Positions 54,712 to 62,344 of a stretch of 64,000 nucleotides of DNA are shown here, in pieces; within the stretch, counting starts at the first letter, position 1, and every line of letters starts with the position of its first letter. The notes beneath the pieces were generated by a model that saw only the letters and a program-made list of their open reading frames with translations, was not told the DNA's origin and ran no database searches. The DNA is taken from the NCBI GenBank assembly GCA_046152955.1, contig JBJXGA010000066.1, positions 15,169 through 79,168 of the forward strand, written 5' to 3'. Position numbers and translations under genes: made by a program. This stretch comes from SIAF01 sp046152955 (GTDB lineage Bacteria > Planctomycetota > Planctomycetia > Planctomycetales > Planctomycetaceae).

Positions 54712-54812
54712 GAGGGGAGACTTGAGACTTGAGACCTGGGATTTCCAATCTCAGATCTCCAATTTTGCACTTTGCAATTCTCATTTTTCATTTTTCATTC
54801 CCGACTCCCCCA
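54712..54812. repeat. Degenerate intergenic repeat, copy 3
   Basis: It contains GACTTGAGACTTGAGACCTG, AATCTCAGATCTCCAA, TTTGCACTTTGCAATT and CATTTTTCATTTTTCATTCC. The CTTGAGAC and AATCTCAGATC words match copy 1 in reverse. It lies between the convergent threonine aldolase and transglutaminase genes. Confidence 0.6.
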
Positions 54813-54815
54813 TCC

Positions 54816-55808
54816 TCACTCCGCCGCCGCATACTCCACTCCCCGCTCTACCTTCTCCCACGGCTTGCCGTCGACTTCGGCATAGGGATAGATAAAAAAG
54901 TTCAGCGGTTCTCCCTGCTGGGCAGGCGCCAGGCGCACGTCTCGTCCCTGGGAGAACGCCACGCGGTGTTGATCGTGGGCTCCGAAAAAGTAGTCGCGCT
55001 GTTCCGGGTGCTTCTGCGCTTCTGAGGCATCGACGGGAAACCAGCCGTACCCTTCCACGTAACATTCCGCCCAGCAATGATACCCGGCGATCTTCCCGGC
55101 GGGGCGATCGGTCGGAAGGGGAAACCCGATCTCGAAACGGGCCGGAATGCCGCTGGCCCGGCACAAACCGATGAATACGGCGTGAAAATCGGTGCAGTTC
55201 CCTTTCTTGATGTCGCACGCATAGTGGATGTCGCCGCGCCCCCAGCCGGTTCCGGATTTGTCGTACGTCAGCGTGGCAACCGTATGCTCGTAGATCGCCT
55301 TGACCTTTTCGAGATCGGTCGTGGCGCCGCGGGTCACCTGCCGCGCCAGAGACTGAATCTTGTCATCCAGCGGGACGAGGCGATCCGGTTGCAGCAGGCG
55401 TTTGGAAATCTGCGATTTCTCGCGACGCGACTGCGGCGCCTGGGCCGTCCGCGCAGCGGCATTGACGTGCTCCACCCGTTCGATGTCGCACGACAATTCA
55501 ATCCGCGCGGGGCGCGGCGCGTCGCCAGTCGTTTCGACGAACAGGATTGGATTCCCATACTCGGCATCGCGCTGGAATGACGTGGGGACGTCCGAATTGA
55601 TCGTGATGTTGGAAACCCGCTGGTAGGGACTTTGGGAGGGAAACGGAAGCCACAGCCGCACCTGGCGGGCCTCTTTCGGAACTTCCTGGACCACCGCCGA
55701 ATAAGTGAGCCGCACCTTCCGGCGAGGCGATTCAGGCGACTCGGCCCGACAAGTCGCAGTGAGGGTCAGCGACAAAACAAGCGTCAGCTTGGCAGCGTGG
55801 TGTGACAT
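54816..55808 (-). CDS. Exported transglutaminase-like protein
   Basis: This 330-residue protein has a signal peptide ending near TLTATCRAES. The catalytic triad of the papain-like transglutaminase fold is visible: Cys in KKGNCTDFHAVFIGLCRA, His in AGYHCWAECYVEGYGW and Asp in FPVDASEAQK. Family members act as proteases or cross-linkers on the cell surface. The N-terminal half (VRLWLPFPSQSPYQRV) is a beta-rich extension common to planctomycete members. It is on the same strand as ribBA but separated by an inverted-repeat element. Confidence 0.9.
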   Translation of the reverse strand: MSHHAAKLTLVLSLTLTATCRAESPESPRRKVRLTYSAVVQEVPKEARQVRLWLPFPSQSPYQRVSNITINSDVPTSFQRDAEYGNPILFVETTGDAPRPARIELSCDIERVEHVNAAARTAQAPQSRREKSQISKRLLQPDRLVPLDDKIQSLARQVTRGATTDLEKVKAIYEHTVATLTYDKSGTGWGRGDIHYACDIKKGNCTDFHAVFIGLCRASGIPARFEIGFPLPTDRPAGKIAGYHCWAECYVEGYGWFPVDASEAQKHPEQRDYFFGAHDQHRVAFSQGRDVRLAPAQQGEPLNFFIYPYAEVDGKPWEKVERGVEYAAAE

Positions 55809-55848
55809 CGAGTGGCTCCCGGCGGGGCAAAGTTTTGAATCCGGAATT

Positions 55849-55996
55849 ATGGGGTGCGGGAGATTTCTCCCGCTTTTCGTTTGTCAAAAATTTGACATCC
55901 GATGGTCAATGGTTGCGTGGTCCGACGGGCGTATTCTGGCGTTCGAAGCGTCGTTTTCCAAAGAACGGAAAGCGGGAGAAATCTCCCGCACTCCAT
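55849..55996. repeat. 148-bp MITE-like element with about 33-bp inverted ends
   Basis: The left end starts ATGGGGTGCGGGAGATTTCT and continues CCCGCTTTTCGTT; the right end is its inverse with two differences (ATGGAGTGC, CTTTCCGTT). Each end also contains the hairpin GCGGGAGA/TCTCCCGC. The centre has no reading frame. It lies between the transglutaminase start and the ribBA stop. It may be a non-autonomous mobile element. Confidence 0.7.
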
Positions 55997-56000
55997 GGCA

Positions 56001-57233
56001 TTACTCCCCCGTCACCTCCGGGGGGAGCAGGTGCCCCATTTTGTCGCGTTTGGCGGCCAGGTAAGAGGTGCGATGCTTTTCGGGAGGAGCGATGATCGGA
56101 ATCTGCTCCACCACTTGCAGATCGACGCCGCTGTAGACGAAGGCGTCGGTTTTTTTGGGGTTGTTCGTCAGGAGCCGCACGCGGGACAGGCCCAGGTCTT
56201 TGAGAATTTGCAGCCCGACCATGTAGTCCCGCATGTCCGCTTTGAAACCCAGTTTGTGGTTCGCCTCGACGGTGTCCAACCCCTGGTCCTGCAGCACGTA
56301 CGCTTTCAGTTTGGGAACCAGCCCGATTCCCCGTCCTTCCTGGGGAAGATAGACTAGGGCCCCCGCCCCCTCGGCGGCAATCATCGAGAGCGCCATATGC
56401 AACTGGTCGCCGCAATCGCAGCGGAGCGATGCCACCAGGTCTCCCGTGAAACAGGAGGAGTGCATGCGAACCAACGGGGCCGCTGTCGCGGTCAGGTCTC
56501 CCAGAACGAGCGCCAGGGGAACCTGATCGTCATGTTCCACGTGATAAGCGATCACCTGAAACTCGCCGTAGCGCGTGGGGAGCCGCGCCGCGACTTCGCG
56601 CCGCACCAGCCGCTCGCTCAATCGCCGATGCCGGATCAGTTCTTCGATAGAGATGATCGGCAGCCCGAATTCGCGCGAGAGCGCTTCGAACTCGGCATGG
56701 TCTGCCATGCCGGTTCCCTGGCGACTGAGAATCTCGATCAGGACGCCGACCGGTTGCATCCCGGCCATCCGCAACAGATCAACCGTGGCTTCGGTGTGCC
56801 CGGCGCGGCGCAGAACCCCCCCTGTCTTGGCGAGCAGCGGTGCGATGTGTCCGGGACGGACAAAATCGGCCGGCTGTGACAGCCCGTTGGCCAGCGCATG
56901 GAGTGTCGCAGCGCGGGCCTCAGCACTCACGCCGGTGCCGCTGCTGCGATGGTCGACCGGAATGAGGAACGGCGTCTGCATCGGCGCGGTGTTCTGGTCG
57001 GCGGGGACCATCGCGGGAAGCTGCAACCGCTCCGCGACTTCCTGCGCCACTGGAGCGCACAGGACGCCGCGGCCATACTCCAGCATGAAATTCACCGTCT
57101 GCGGCGAGATGTTCTCTGCCGCGCAGACAAAGTCCCCTTCATTCTCCCGTTCGGCGGCGTCCACGACGATCACCGGACGCCCCGCACGCAGGGCGCTCAA
57201 GACTTCGGCAATGGGGCTATATTGATGAGTCAT
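56001..57233 (-). CDS. ribBA: RibBA: DHBP synthase and GTP cyclohydrolase II
   Basis: This 410-residue bifunctional enzyme supplies both precursors of riboflavin. The N-terminal DHBP synthase shows DAAERENEGDF, HRSSGTGVSAEARAAT and RPGHIAPLLAKTGGVLRR. The C-terminal GTP cyclohydrolase II shows SCFTGDLVASLRCDCGDQL (zinc cysteines) and YLPQEGRGIGL. All expected residues are present, so both halves should be active. It starts at the ATG at 57233. No FMN riboswitch was recognised upstream. Confidence 0.95.
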   Translation of the reverse strand: MTHQYSPIAEVLSALRAGRPVIVVDAAERENEGDFVCAAENISPQTVNFMLEYGRGVLCAPVAQEVAERLQLPAMVPADQNTAPMQTPFLIPVDHRSSGTGVSAEARAATLHALANGLSQPADFVRPGHIAPLLAKTGGVLRRAGHTEATVDLLRMAGMQPVGVLIEILSRQGTGMADHAEFEALSREFGLPIISIEELIRHRRLSERLVRREVAARLPTRYGEFQVIAYHVEHDDQVPLALVLGDLTATAAPLVRMHSSCFTGDLVASLRCDCGDQLHMALSMIAAEGAGALVYLPQEGRGIGLVPKLKAYVLQDQGLDTVEANHKLGFKADMRDYMVGLQILKDLGLSRVRLLTNNPKKTDAFVYSGVDLQVVEQIPIIAPPEKHRTSYLAAKRDKMGHLLPPEVTGE

Positions 57234-57802
57234 CGGAACGATTGGGGAAGGAACGTTGGGGAGGCAGAGGTCTCAGGGAGAGCGGATGCGGACGGGAGAG
57301 TCCAATATTCGGCGGTTGCATTGGGACCAGGGCTGGCCGAATCCCGTCGCAGTTCATCATGAGGCAGGAGCCGAGCAATGACTCTCTTGCCCTTATTGTA
57401 GCGGCACTGGTCGGACCTTGGATACGCAATCGCCCCAAGGCGAACGGCCCAGCGTAAGCTGGCCGGTTGTGCTGGCCGGTGAGGCCGGCCAGTGCGCCAT
57501 AATCCCACTCCCGCCGGTTGCACCGACAATCACCCCCAATCCTCCTTGACGCACAAGCACATGTTGATATATTGGATCCACGAGCGGCAGGTGATTGCTT
57601 TCGGTTCTGCCGCCCGGTATGCTTGAAGGACGATACATTCGCCCAAGGTGGCTGTGGCACGGCCCCCCAGGGTTCCTTGCCTAGATGCCAAAAACATGGT
57701 TGCGAACGGACGCTTCCAAACGTCCGTTGCCTGGGATCACCAACCCGTCCGCGACCATGTGCGAAACGGAATTTCGCCCAACCCGATCCGGAGTAACGAG
57801 AC
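57234..57802. other. Long intergenic region without a gene
   Basis: This 569-bp stretch has a GC-rich repeat-like section around 57430-57500 (GCTGGCCGGTTGTGCTGGCC then GGCCGGCCAG), a hairpin AACGGACG/CGTCCGTT near 57706-57730, and the promoter candidate at 57546-57573. Short reading frames here have no support. Confidence 0.5.
57546..57573 (+). promoter_or_regulatory. Possible promoter of DUF1549/1553 gene
   Basis: TTGACG (57546-57551) and TATATT (57568-57573) are 16 bp apart. It would give a leader of about 220 bases before the ATG at 57803. Confidence 0.45.
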
Positions 57803-60301
57803 ATGATTCGCACCTCGCGATGGATGCTGGCTGTTCCTGCGGTGGCCCTCCTGGCTGGTCTTGCTCCTTTGCGGCTGGCCGCAGAAAGCGCCAAGCCCAA
57901 AGGACTGGGTGACCCGGGCGCCCTGATGTCGCTCCGTTTGGAACCGAATTTGGATTCCAAGGGTGTGGCGATTCGCGGACGCGATTCCCGCCAACAACTG
58001 TTCGTGACGGGGGTCTACGCCAGCGGACAGATGCGCGATCACACCCGCAAGGTTCAATACACTGCCGAACCGGCGGGATTGCTCAACGTCGATGCCCAGG
58101 GGATGGCGACGCCGCAAGCGGACGGGGTGGCGACGGTGACCGCGAAGGATCCCACCGGGATGGCCGCGACGCTGACCGTCACGATCAGCGGCATGGCCGG
58201 GGACACGCCCATCAATTTTCAGAATCAAGTCGTGCCGATCTTCACCAAGCTGGGTTGCAACGGCGGGGGATGCCACGGCAAATCGAGCGGGCAGAACGGC
58301 TTCAAGCTCTCGCTGTTGGGTTTCTATCCCGACGAAGATTACGAATTCCTGGTCAAGGAAGCGCGAGGGCGACGGTTGTTTCCTTCCTCGCCCAGCCAGA
58401 GCCTGCTGCTCAACAAGGCGATTGGACGATCTCCTCACGGCGGCGGAAAGCGCATGGAAGTCGAGAGCTATGAGTACCGGATGATCGCCCGCTGGATCCA
58501 GCAGGGAACGCCCTACGGCTCTGAAAAGGATCCAACCGTCGTGGGGATCAAGTGCCTGCCTGAAGGGCGGATCATGGACCGCGGCACCGACCAGCAGATC
58601 ACGACGCTGGCGCTGTACAGCGACGGCACAACCGAAGATGTGACGCAGATGGCGCTGTACGAACCGAACGACACCGAAATGGCCGAAGCGACGACCGCCG
58701 GCCTGGTCAAGACGCTCGATCTGTCGGGTGAAGTGGCGATCATGGCCCGCTATCAGGGACAGGTCTCGACGTTTCGGGCGACGATTCCGCTGGGGGCCGA
58801 CATGGGCCCCCTGGCGGAACCCAAGAACTTTATCGACGTGGCGGTTCTCAACAAATTGAAGCTGCTGGGGATCCCCCCGTCGCCGATTTGCGACGACGCC
58901 ACGTTCATTCGCCGCGTCTCCGTTGACATCACCGGTCGCCTGCCGACGGAGCAGGAAGTCCGCGATTTCCTCGCCAGCTCCGATCCGCAAAAGCGGGATC
59001 GGCTGGTCGATGCCCTCGTTGACAGTCCCGCCTATGCCGACCTGTTCGCCAACAAATGGAACATGGTGTTGCGGAACAAGCGTCGCCAGCCACTGGACAC
59101 TCGCGGCACTTACGCCTTCTTCGAATGGATCCGCGACGCGTTGCAGGAGAACAAGCCCTACGATCAGTTTGTCCGCGAAGTGCTGGCCGCCTCGGGTGAT
59201 GTTTCCAGCCATCCGCCGGTGACTTGGTATCGCGAAGTGGCGCAAACCAACGAACAGGTGGAAGACACAGCGCAATTGTTCCTGGGTTTGCGGATTCAGT
59301 GCGCCCGGTGTCACCACCATCCCTTTGAAAAATGGAGCCAGGACGACTATTACGGCTTCTCGGCCTTCTTCAGCCGGGTCTCTCGCAAGAACGGTGAAAA
59401 CGCCCGCGAACAGCGCGTGTTCCACAACGACGGCGTGGCCAGTGCCACGAATCCCCGTTCAAACAAAGCCCTGAAACCGGCCGGACTGGGGGCCGTTCCG
59501 ACGGAGATTCCCGCCGAGCGCGATCCGCGGCACCAACTGGTCGATTGGATGGCGAACAAGGAGAATCGGTTCTTCGCTCCGGCCCTCGTGAATCGTTATT
59601 GGAAGCACTTCTTCGACCGCGGAATTGTCGAACCCGAAGACGACATGCGCGAGACGAATCCTCCGTCAAACCCCGAACTGCTGGGCGCCCTGGCGCAACA
59701 TTTCATTGCCAGCGGCTTCGACCTGAAGGGGCTGGTCCGAACGATCTGCAAGTCGAACACGTATCAGCTCAGTTCGCTCCCCAACGATTACAATCTCAAG
59801 GACAAGCAGAATTTCTCCCGGTACTATCCCAAGCGGCTCAAGGCCGAGGTGCTGTATGACGGCCTGCACCTGGTGACGGCGACGACGCAGGCGTACAGCG
59901 GTTTGCCCGCCGGAACCAACGCCCTGCAATTGCCCGACCCGACGGTGGGACCATACTTTCTCAAGGTCTTCGGCCAGCCGCAGGCCGACACCGCCTGCGA
60001 ATGCGAACGCTCGCAGGAAGCGAACCTGGCGCAGAGCCTGCACCTCTTGAACAGCAGCGAGGTGCAAGGAAAAATCTCCGCCGGAACCGGTCGTGCCGCG
60101 TTGTTGACCAACGACAAAGACCGCAGTGACGCGGAAAAAGTCCAGGAACTGTACCGCTGGGTCTACTCCCGCAATCCGGACGCCGAAGAGCTGAAGATCG
60201 CCACCGCGCACCTGGCCAAGCACGAAATGAACAAAAAGATCGGCTGGGAAGACATCATCTGGGCGCTGGTGAACACGAAAGAGTTTTTGTTCAATCATTA
60301 A
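57803..60301 (+). CDS. DUF1549/DUF1553 exported protein with Big-like domains
   Basis: This 832-residue protein has a signal peptide ending near LRLAAES. Residues about 40-130 and 255-330 look like bacterial Ig-like domains. CNGGGCHG, near residue 151, is a CX4CH motif like that of the protein at 12296. DUF1549 (VSVDITGRLPTEQEVRDFLA) ends with the canonical CARCHHHPFEKW, and DUF1553 follows (VNRYWKHFFDRGIVEPEDDM) to the C-terminus. Unlike the other copy it has no DUF1501 gene next to it. Function unknown. Confidence 0.92.
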   Translation: MIRTSRWMLAVPAVALLAGLAPLRLAAESAKPKGLGDPGALMSLRLEPNLDSKGVAIRGRDSRQQLFVTGVYASGQMRDHTRKVQYTAEPAGLLNVDAQGMATPQADGVATVTAKDPTGMAATLTVTISGMAGDTPINFQNQVVPIFTKLGCNGGGCHGKSSGQNGFKLSLLGFYPDEDYEFLVKEARGRRLFPSSPSQSLLLNKAIGRSPHGGGKRMEVESYEYRMIARWIQQGTPYGSEKDPTVVGIKCLPEGRIMDRGTDQQITTLALYSDGTTEDVTQMALYEPNDTEMAEATTAGLVKTLDLSGEVAIMARYQGQVSTFRATIPLGADMGPLAEPKNFIDVAVLNKLKLLGIPPSPICDDATFIRRVSVDITGRLPTEQEVRDFLASSDPQKRDRLVDALVDSPAYADLFANKWNMVLRNKRRQPLDTRGTYAFFEWIRDALQENKPYDQFVREVLAASGDVSSHPPVTWYREVAQTNEQVEDTAQLFLGLRIQCARCHHHPFEKWSQDDYYGFSAFFSRVSRKNGENAREQRVFHNDGVASATNPRSNKALKPAGLGAVPTEIPAERDPRHQLVDWMANKENRFFAPALVNRYWKHFFDRGIVEPEDDMRETNPPSNPELLGALAQHFIASGFDLKGLVRTICKSNTYQLSSLPNDYNLKDKQNFSRYYPKRLKAEVLYDGLHLVTATTQAYSGLPAGTNALQLPDPTVGPYFLKVFGQPQADTACECERSQEANLAQSLHLLNSSEVQGKISAGTGRAALLTNDKDRSDAEKVQELYRWVYSRNPDAEELKIATAHLAKHEMNKKIGWEDIIWALVNTKEFLFNH

Positions 60302-60705
60302 GATTGAGGCGATGACGCGCTCGGAGTCGGCCGCTGCATGCAGCCACGCTTTTCATGGTGAGGGGCGTGGGCCGCCAGCCTGAGCGCGACTCGTGCCGCG
60401 AAGTGTGTACGAACGTCCCAACCGCAGGTCTTGCACGTCGGGTGTGATGCCGGGTAGAAGTCGGCATGACGCTGCGATCAGCCGAAGCGCTCTGTTTCCC
60501 CGGATGGCCATGGATGGTCCATTGCATTTGGCGCCTAGGAAATCGTGCAAGTGGGTGGGCAAAGTCTAGGGGAGATTCAACAGTCCATCGCGAAGGAAAT
60601 GGCCGGAAGCCCTGGATCGACAATCCCCGTCCGCCAAAGTCGAACCATACATGAAATTCGAAAGCCAGACGCGCCTTGCGATGCGTCGCCGAAATCGAGG
60701 AAACA
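60302..60705. other. Intergenic region without a gene
   Basis: This 404-bp stretch holds only short unsupported reading frames. TTGCAC and TAGAAG near 60432-60461 are 18 bp apart, too weak to call a promoter. Confidence 0.5.
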
Positions 60706-60963
60706 ATGATGACCGAAGATGAGCTGCTCGAGCGCATCACGATTGATCCTGCGATATTCGGCGGGAAACCACTCATTCGCGGGATGCGGTTCGCGGTCGA
60801 ACATGTGCTGGCCAAATTGGCGGCTGGGGATTCGACAGAGCGGCTGCTTCAGGAATTTCCTATTCTGGAAAAAGATGACATTCAGGCCTGTTTGGCGTAT
60901 GCCCATCGATCGATTGCTGGTGAAAGGATCCAAGAACGAATCGTGCGGGCTGCGGCGTCGTGA
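60706..60963 (+). CDS. DUF433 family antitoxin
   Basis: This 85-residue protein has the DUF433 pattern: ERITIDPAIFGGKPLIRGMR, VEHVLAKLAAGDSTERLLQEF and LEKDDIQACLAYA. DUF433 proteins are helix-turn-helix-like antitoxins paired with DUF5615 PIN-like toxins. The ATG at 60706 (another ATG follows at 60709) has GAGGA five bases upstream. The stop TGA overlaps the GTG start of the toxin. Confidence 0.92.
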   Translation: MMTEDELLERITIDPAIFGGKPLIRGMRFAVEHVLAKLAAGDSTERLLQEFPILEKDDIQACLAYAHRSIAGERIQERIVRAAAS

Positions 60964-61316
60964 AGTTCCTGCTCGACGTCTGCGTCTCGTCTCGTGCGCT
61001 ACGGACGTTTCTTGTCGGTCAAGGACATGACGTGCTTTCGGCCTTAGACGTGGATCCCAGGTCCAGCGACGAACGCCTCATGGAATTGGCCCTGGCGCAC
61101 GAGCGTATTCTGGTGACAGAGGACAAGGATTTCGGCGAGTTGGTGTTCGTCCGAGGGCTGCCACATGGGCCAATCGTCCGCCTCATGGAGTTGACAGTCG
61201 AGGGACAGGTCGAGGGCATGGCGGAACTTTTGGAGCAGCACTCCGCCGAGCTCGTTGGGTCAGTCGTTGTGATTGTCACGCATGGCCGAATCCGATTTCG
61301 ACGGTTGAAGGCTTGA
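60960..61316 (+). CDS. DUF5615 PIN-like toxin
   Basis: This 118-residue protein begins KFLLDVCVSSRALRTFL, continues with ERILVTEDKDFGELVFV and ends HGRIRFRRL, the Mut7-C/PIN-like pattern of DUF5615. Acidic residues Asp6 and the Asp pair in TEDKDF would hold the metal ion, so it may be an RNase toxin. It uses a GTG start overlapping the antitoxin stop as GTGA, so expression depends on the upstream gene. Confidence 0.88.
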   Translation: MKFLLDVCVSSRALRTFLVGQGHDVLSALDVDPRSSDERLMELALAHERILVTEDKDFGELVFVRGLPHGPIVRLMELTVEGQVEGMAELLEQHSAELVGSVVVIVTHGRIRFRRLKA

Positions 61317-61578
61317 CCCTGAAGTGTGTACCTGACCGCAGAACAGTACAGTCCCAAATGCTGTCTGCGGCATCTGTGGTGTGTAGACTCACGGCGAACA
61401 TGCCTCGCACGGCGCGCGACTCCTGGGAGAATTGTGTTTCGCTGATTAGGAAAGAGCCACCGCGAAGCGGTTCCACACCAACCGGCACGCCGGGTTTCCG
61501 ATCGTCTCGTCCGGTCGATGGGTGGGCAGCAGTCGCGGTGGGCCAGTCTCTGCCTCCCTTGGCCGTTTACGCCGTGGT

Positions 61579-62076
61579 ATGACTCACCCAAATCCCACCA
61601 CGTACCACCATACGCAACGGGGGCCACTCTGCCTGATCCTTTATGCGATCGCCGGACTGTTCTTCGTCGCGACTTGCGTGTTGTGGCATGTCGGTCCGAT
61701 GGTATGGACTACTGGCCTGTTCTGTGGGGCGTGGTTGATCTATTGGGCGACATGCCATCAACATTTGACGGTATGGCATCTCGATGATCGGCTTGGTATT
61801 CGATACGGCCCGGTGCCGTGGCCTGTACTAAGGCCGTGGTGGATTCTGTATCAGGACATTCGAGAAGTTAATGTCGGAAAGGTAACAGCGTTTGAAAGCT
61901 GGGGGGCACAAGGCCTCATGCGGGATGGATTCATCATTCATATTTGGGGCCGTGATTGCGTTGTAATTCGACTTGACAAGGGGGCTATTCGGATCGGGAC
62001 TGACGATCCAGAAGCACTTGCCGGGTTCTTGAAAAGCAAAATTCCGGGAGGGGAAAAATGCCGCGGGTCCGCATAA
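61579..62076 (+). CDS. Small membrane protein with PH-like domain
   Basis: This 165-residue protein has two membrane segments (LCLILYAIAGLFFVATCVLW and MVWTTGLFCGAWLIYWATC) and a C-terminal region of beta strands (YQDIREVNVGKVTAFE, RDCVVIRLDKGAIRIGTDDP, EALAGFLKSKI), which resembles bacterial PH (DUF304-like) proteins. The start is the ATG at 61579. No neighbour explains its role. Confidence 0.65.
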   Translation: MTHPNPTTYHHTQRGPLCLILYAIAGLFFVATCVLWHVGPMVWTTGLFCGAWLIYWATCHQHLTVWHLDDRLGIRYGPVPWPVLRPWWILYQDIREVNVGKVTAFESWGAQGLMRDGFIIHIWGRDCVVIRLDKGAIRIGTDDPEALAGFLKSKIPGGEKCRGSA

Positions 62077-62344
62077 TGACGGCGATACCCGCGTTGGGTA
62101 GCCTCAGGGTGATCATGCCTCGTATGGCACACGTCTCTCATGGGGCCATCGGCGAGTATAACTGGGGGCGGCGGGAGAGTCGTTCTCTTCGACCAACATG
62201 GAGATTGCCACGCGGGCATCGAGAGTGAATGTGCTCGTCGGCATGTTGGCGGCATTTTGAGGGAGGGAGTCAACGGAGACTCCGGGCGCTGTCCTTCGAT
62301 ACCCACCGCCGTTCCGGAATCGTCGGTTCAAACGGGGGCGTGGT

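Noticed and set aside
57234..57420. FMN riboswitch upstream of ribBA
   Set aside because: The conserved AGGGGCGGG-type FMN element was not found in either orientation.
57737..59425. Minus-strand open frame of 562 codons
   Set aside because: It is antisense to the DUF1549/1553 gene and has the composition of a codon-bias shadow.
60399..61335. GAAGTGTGTAC on both sides of the DUF433/DUF5615 pair as flanking repeats
   Set aside because: Only 11 bases match, and such a match can arise by chance in about 1 kb.
61397..62150. CATGCCTCG..GGC words flanking the PH-like gene
   Set aside because: Only nine bases match exactly and the rest is loosely similar, too little to define an element.
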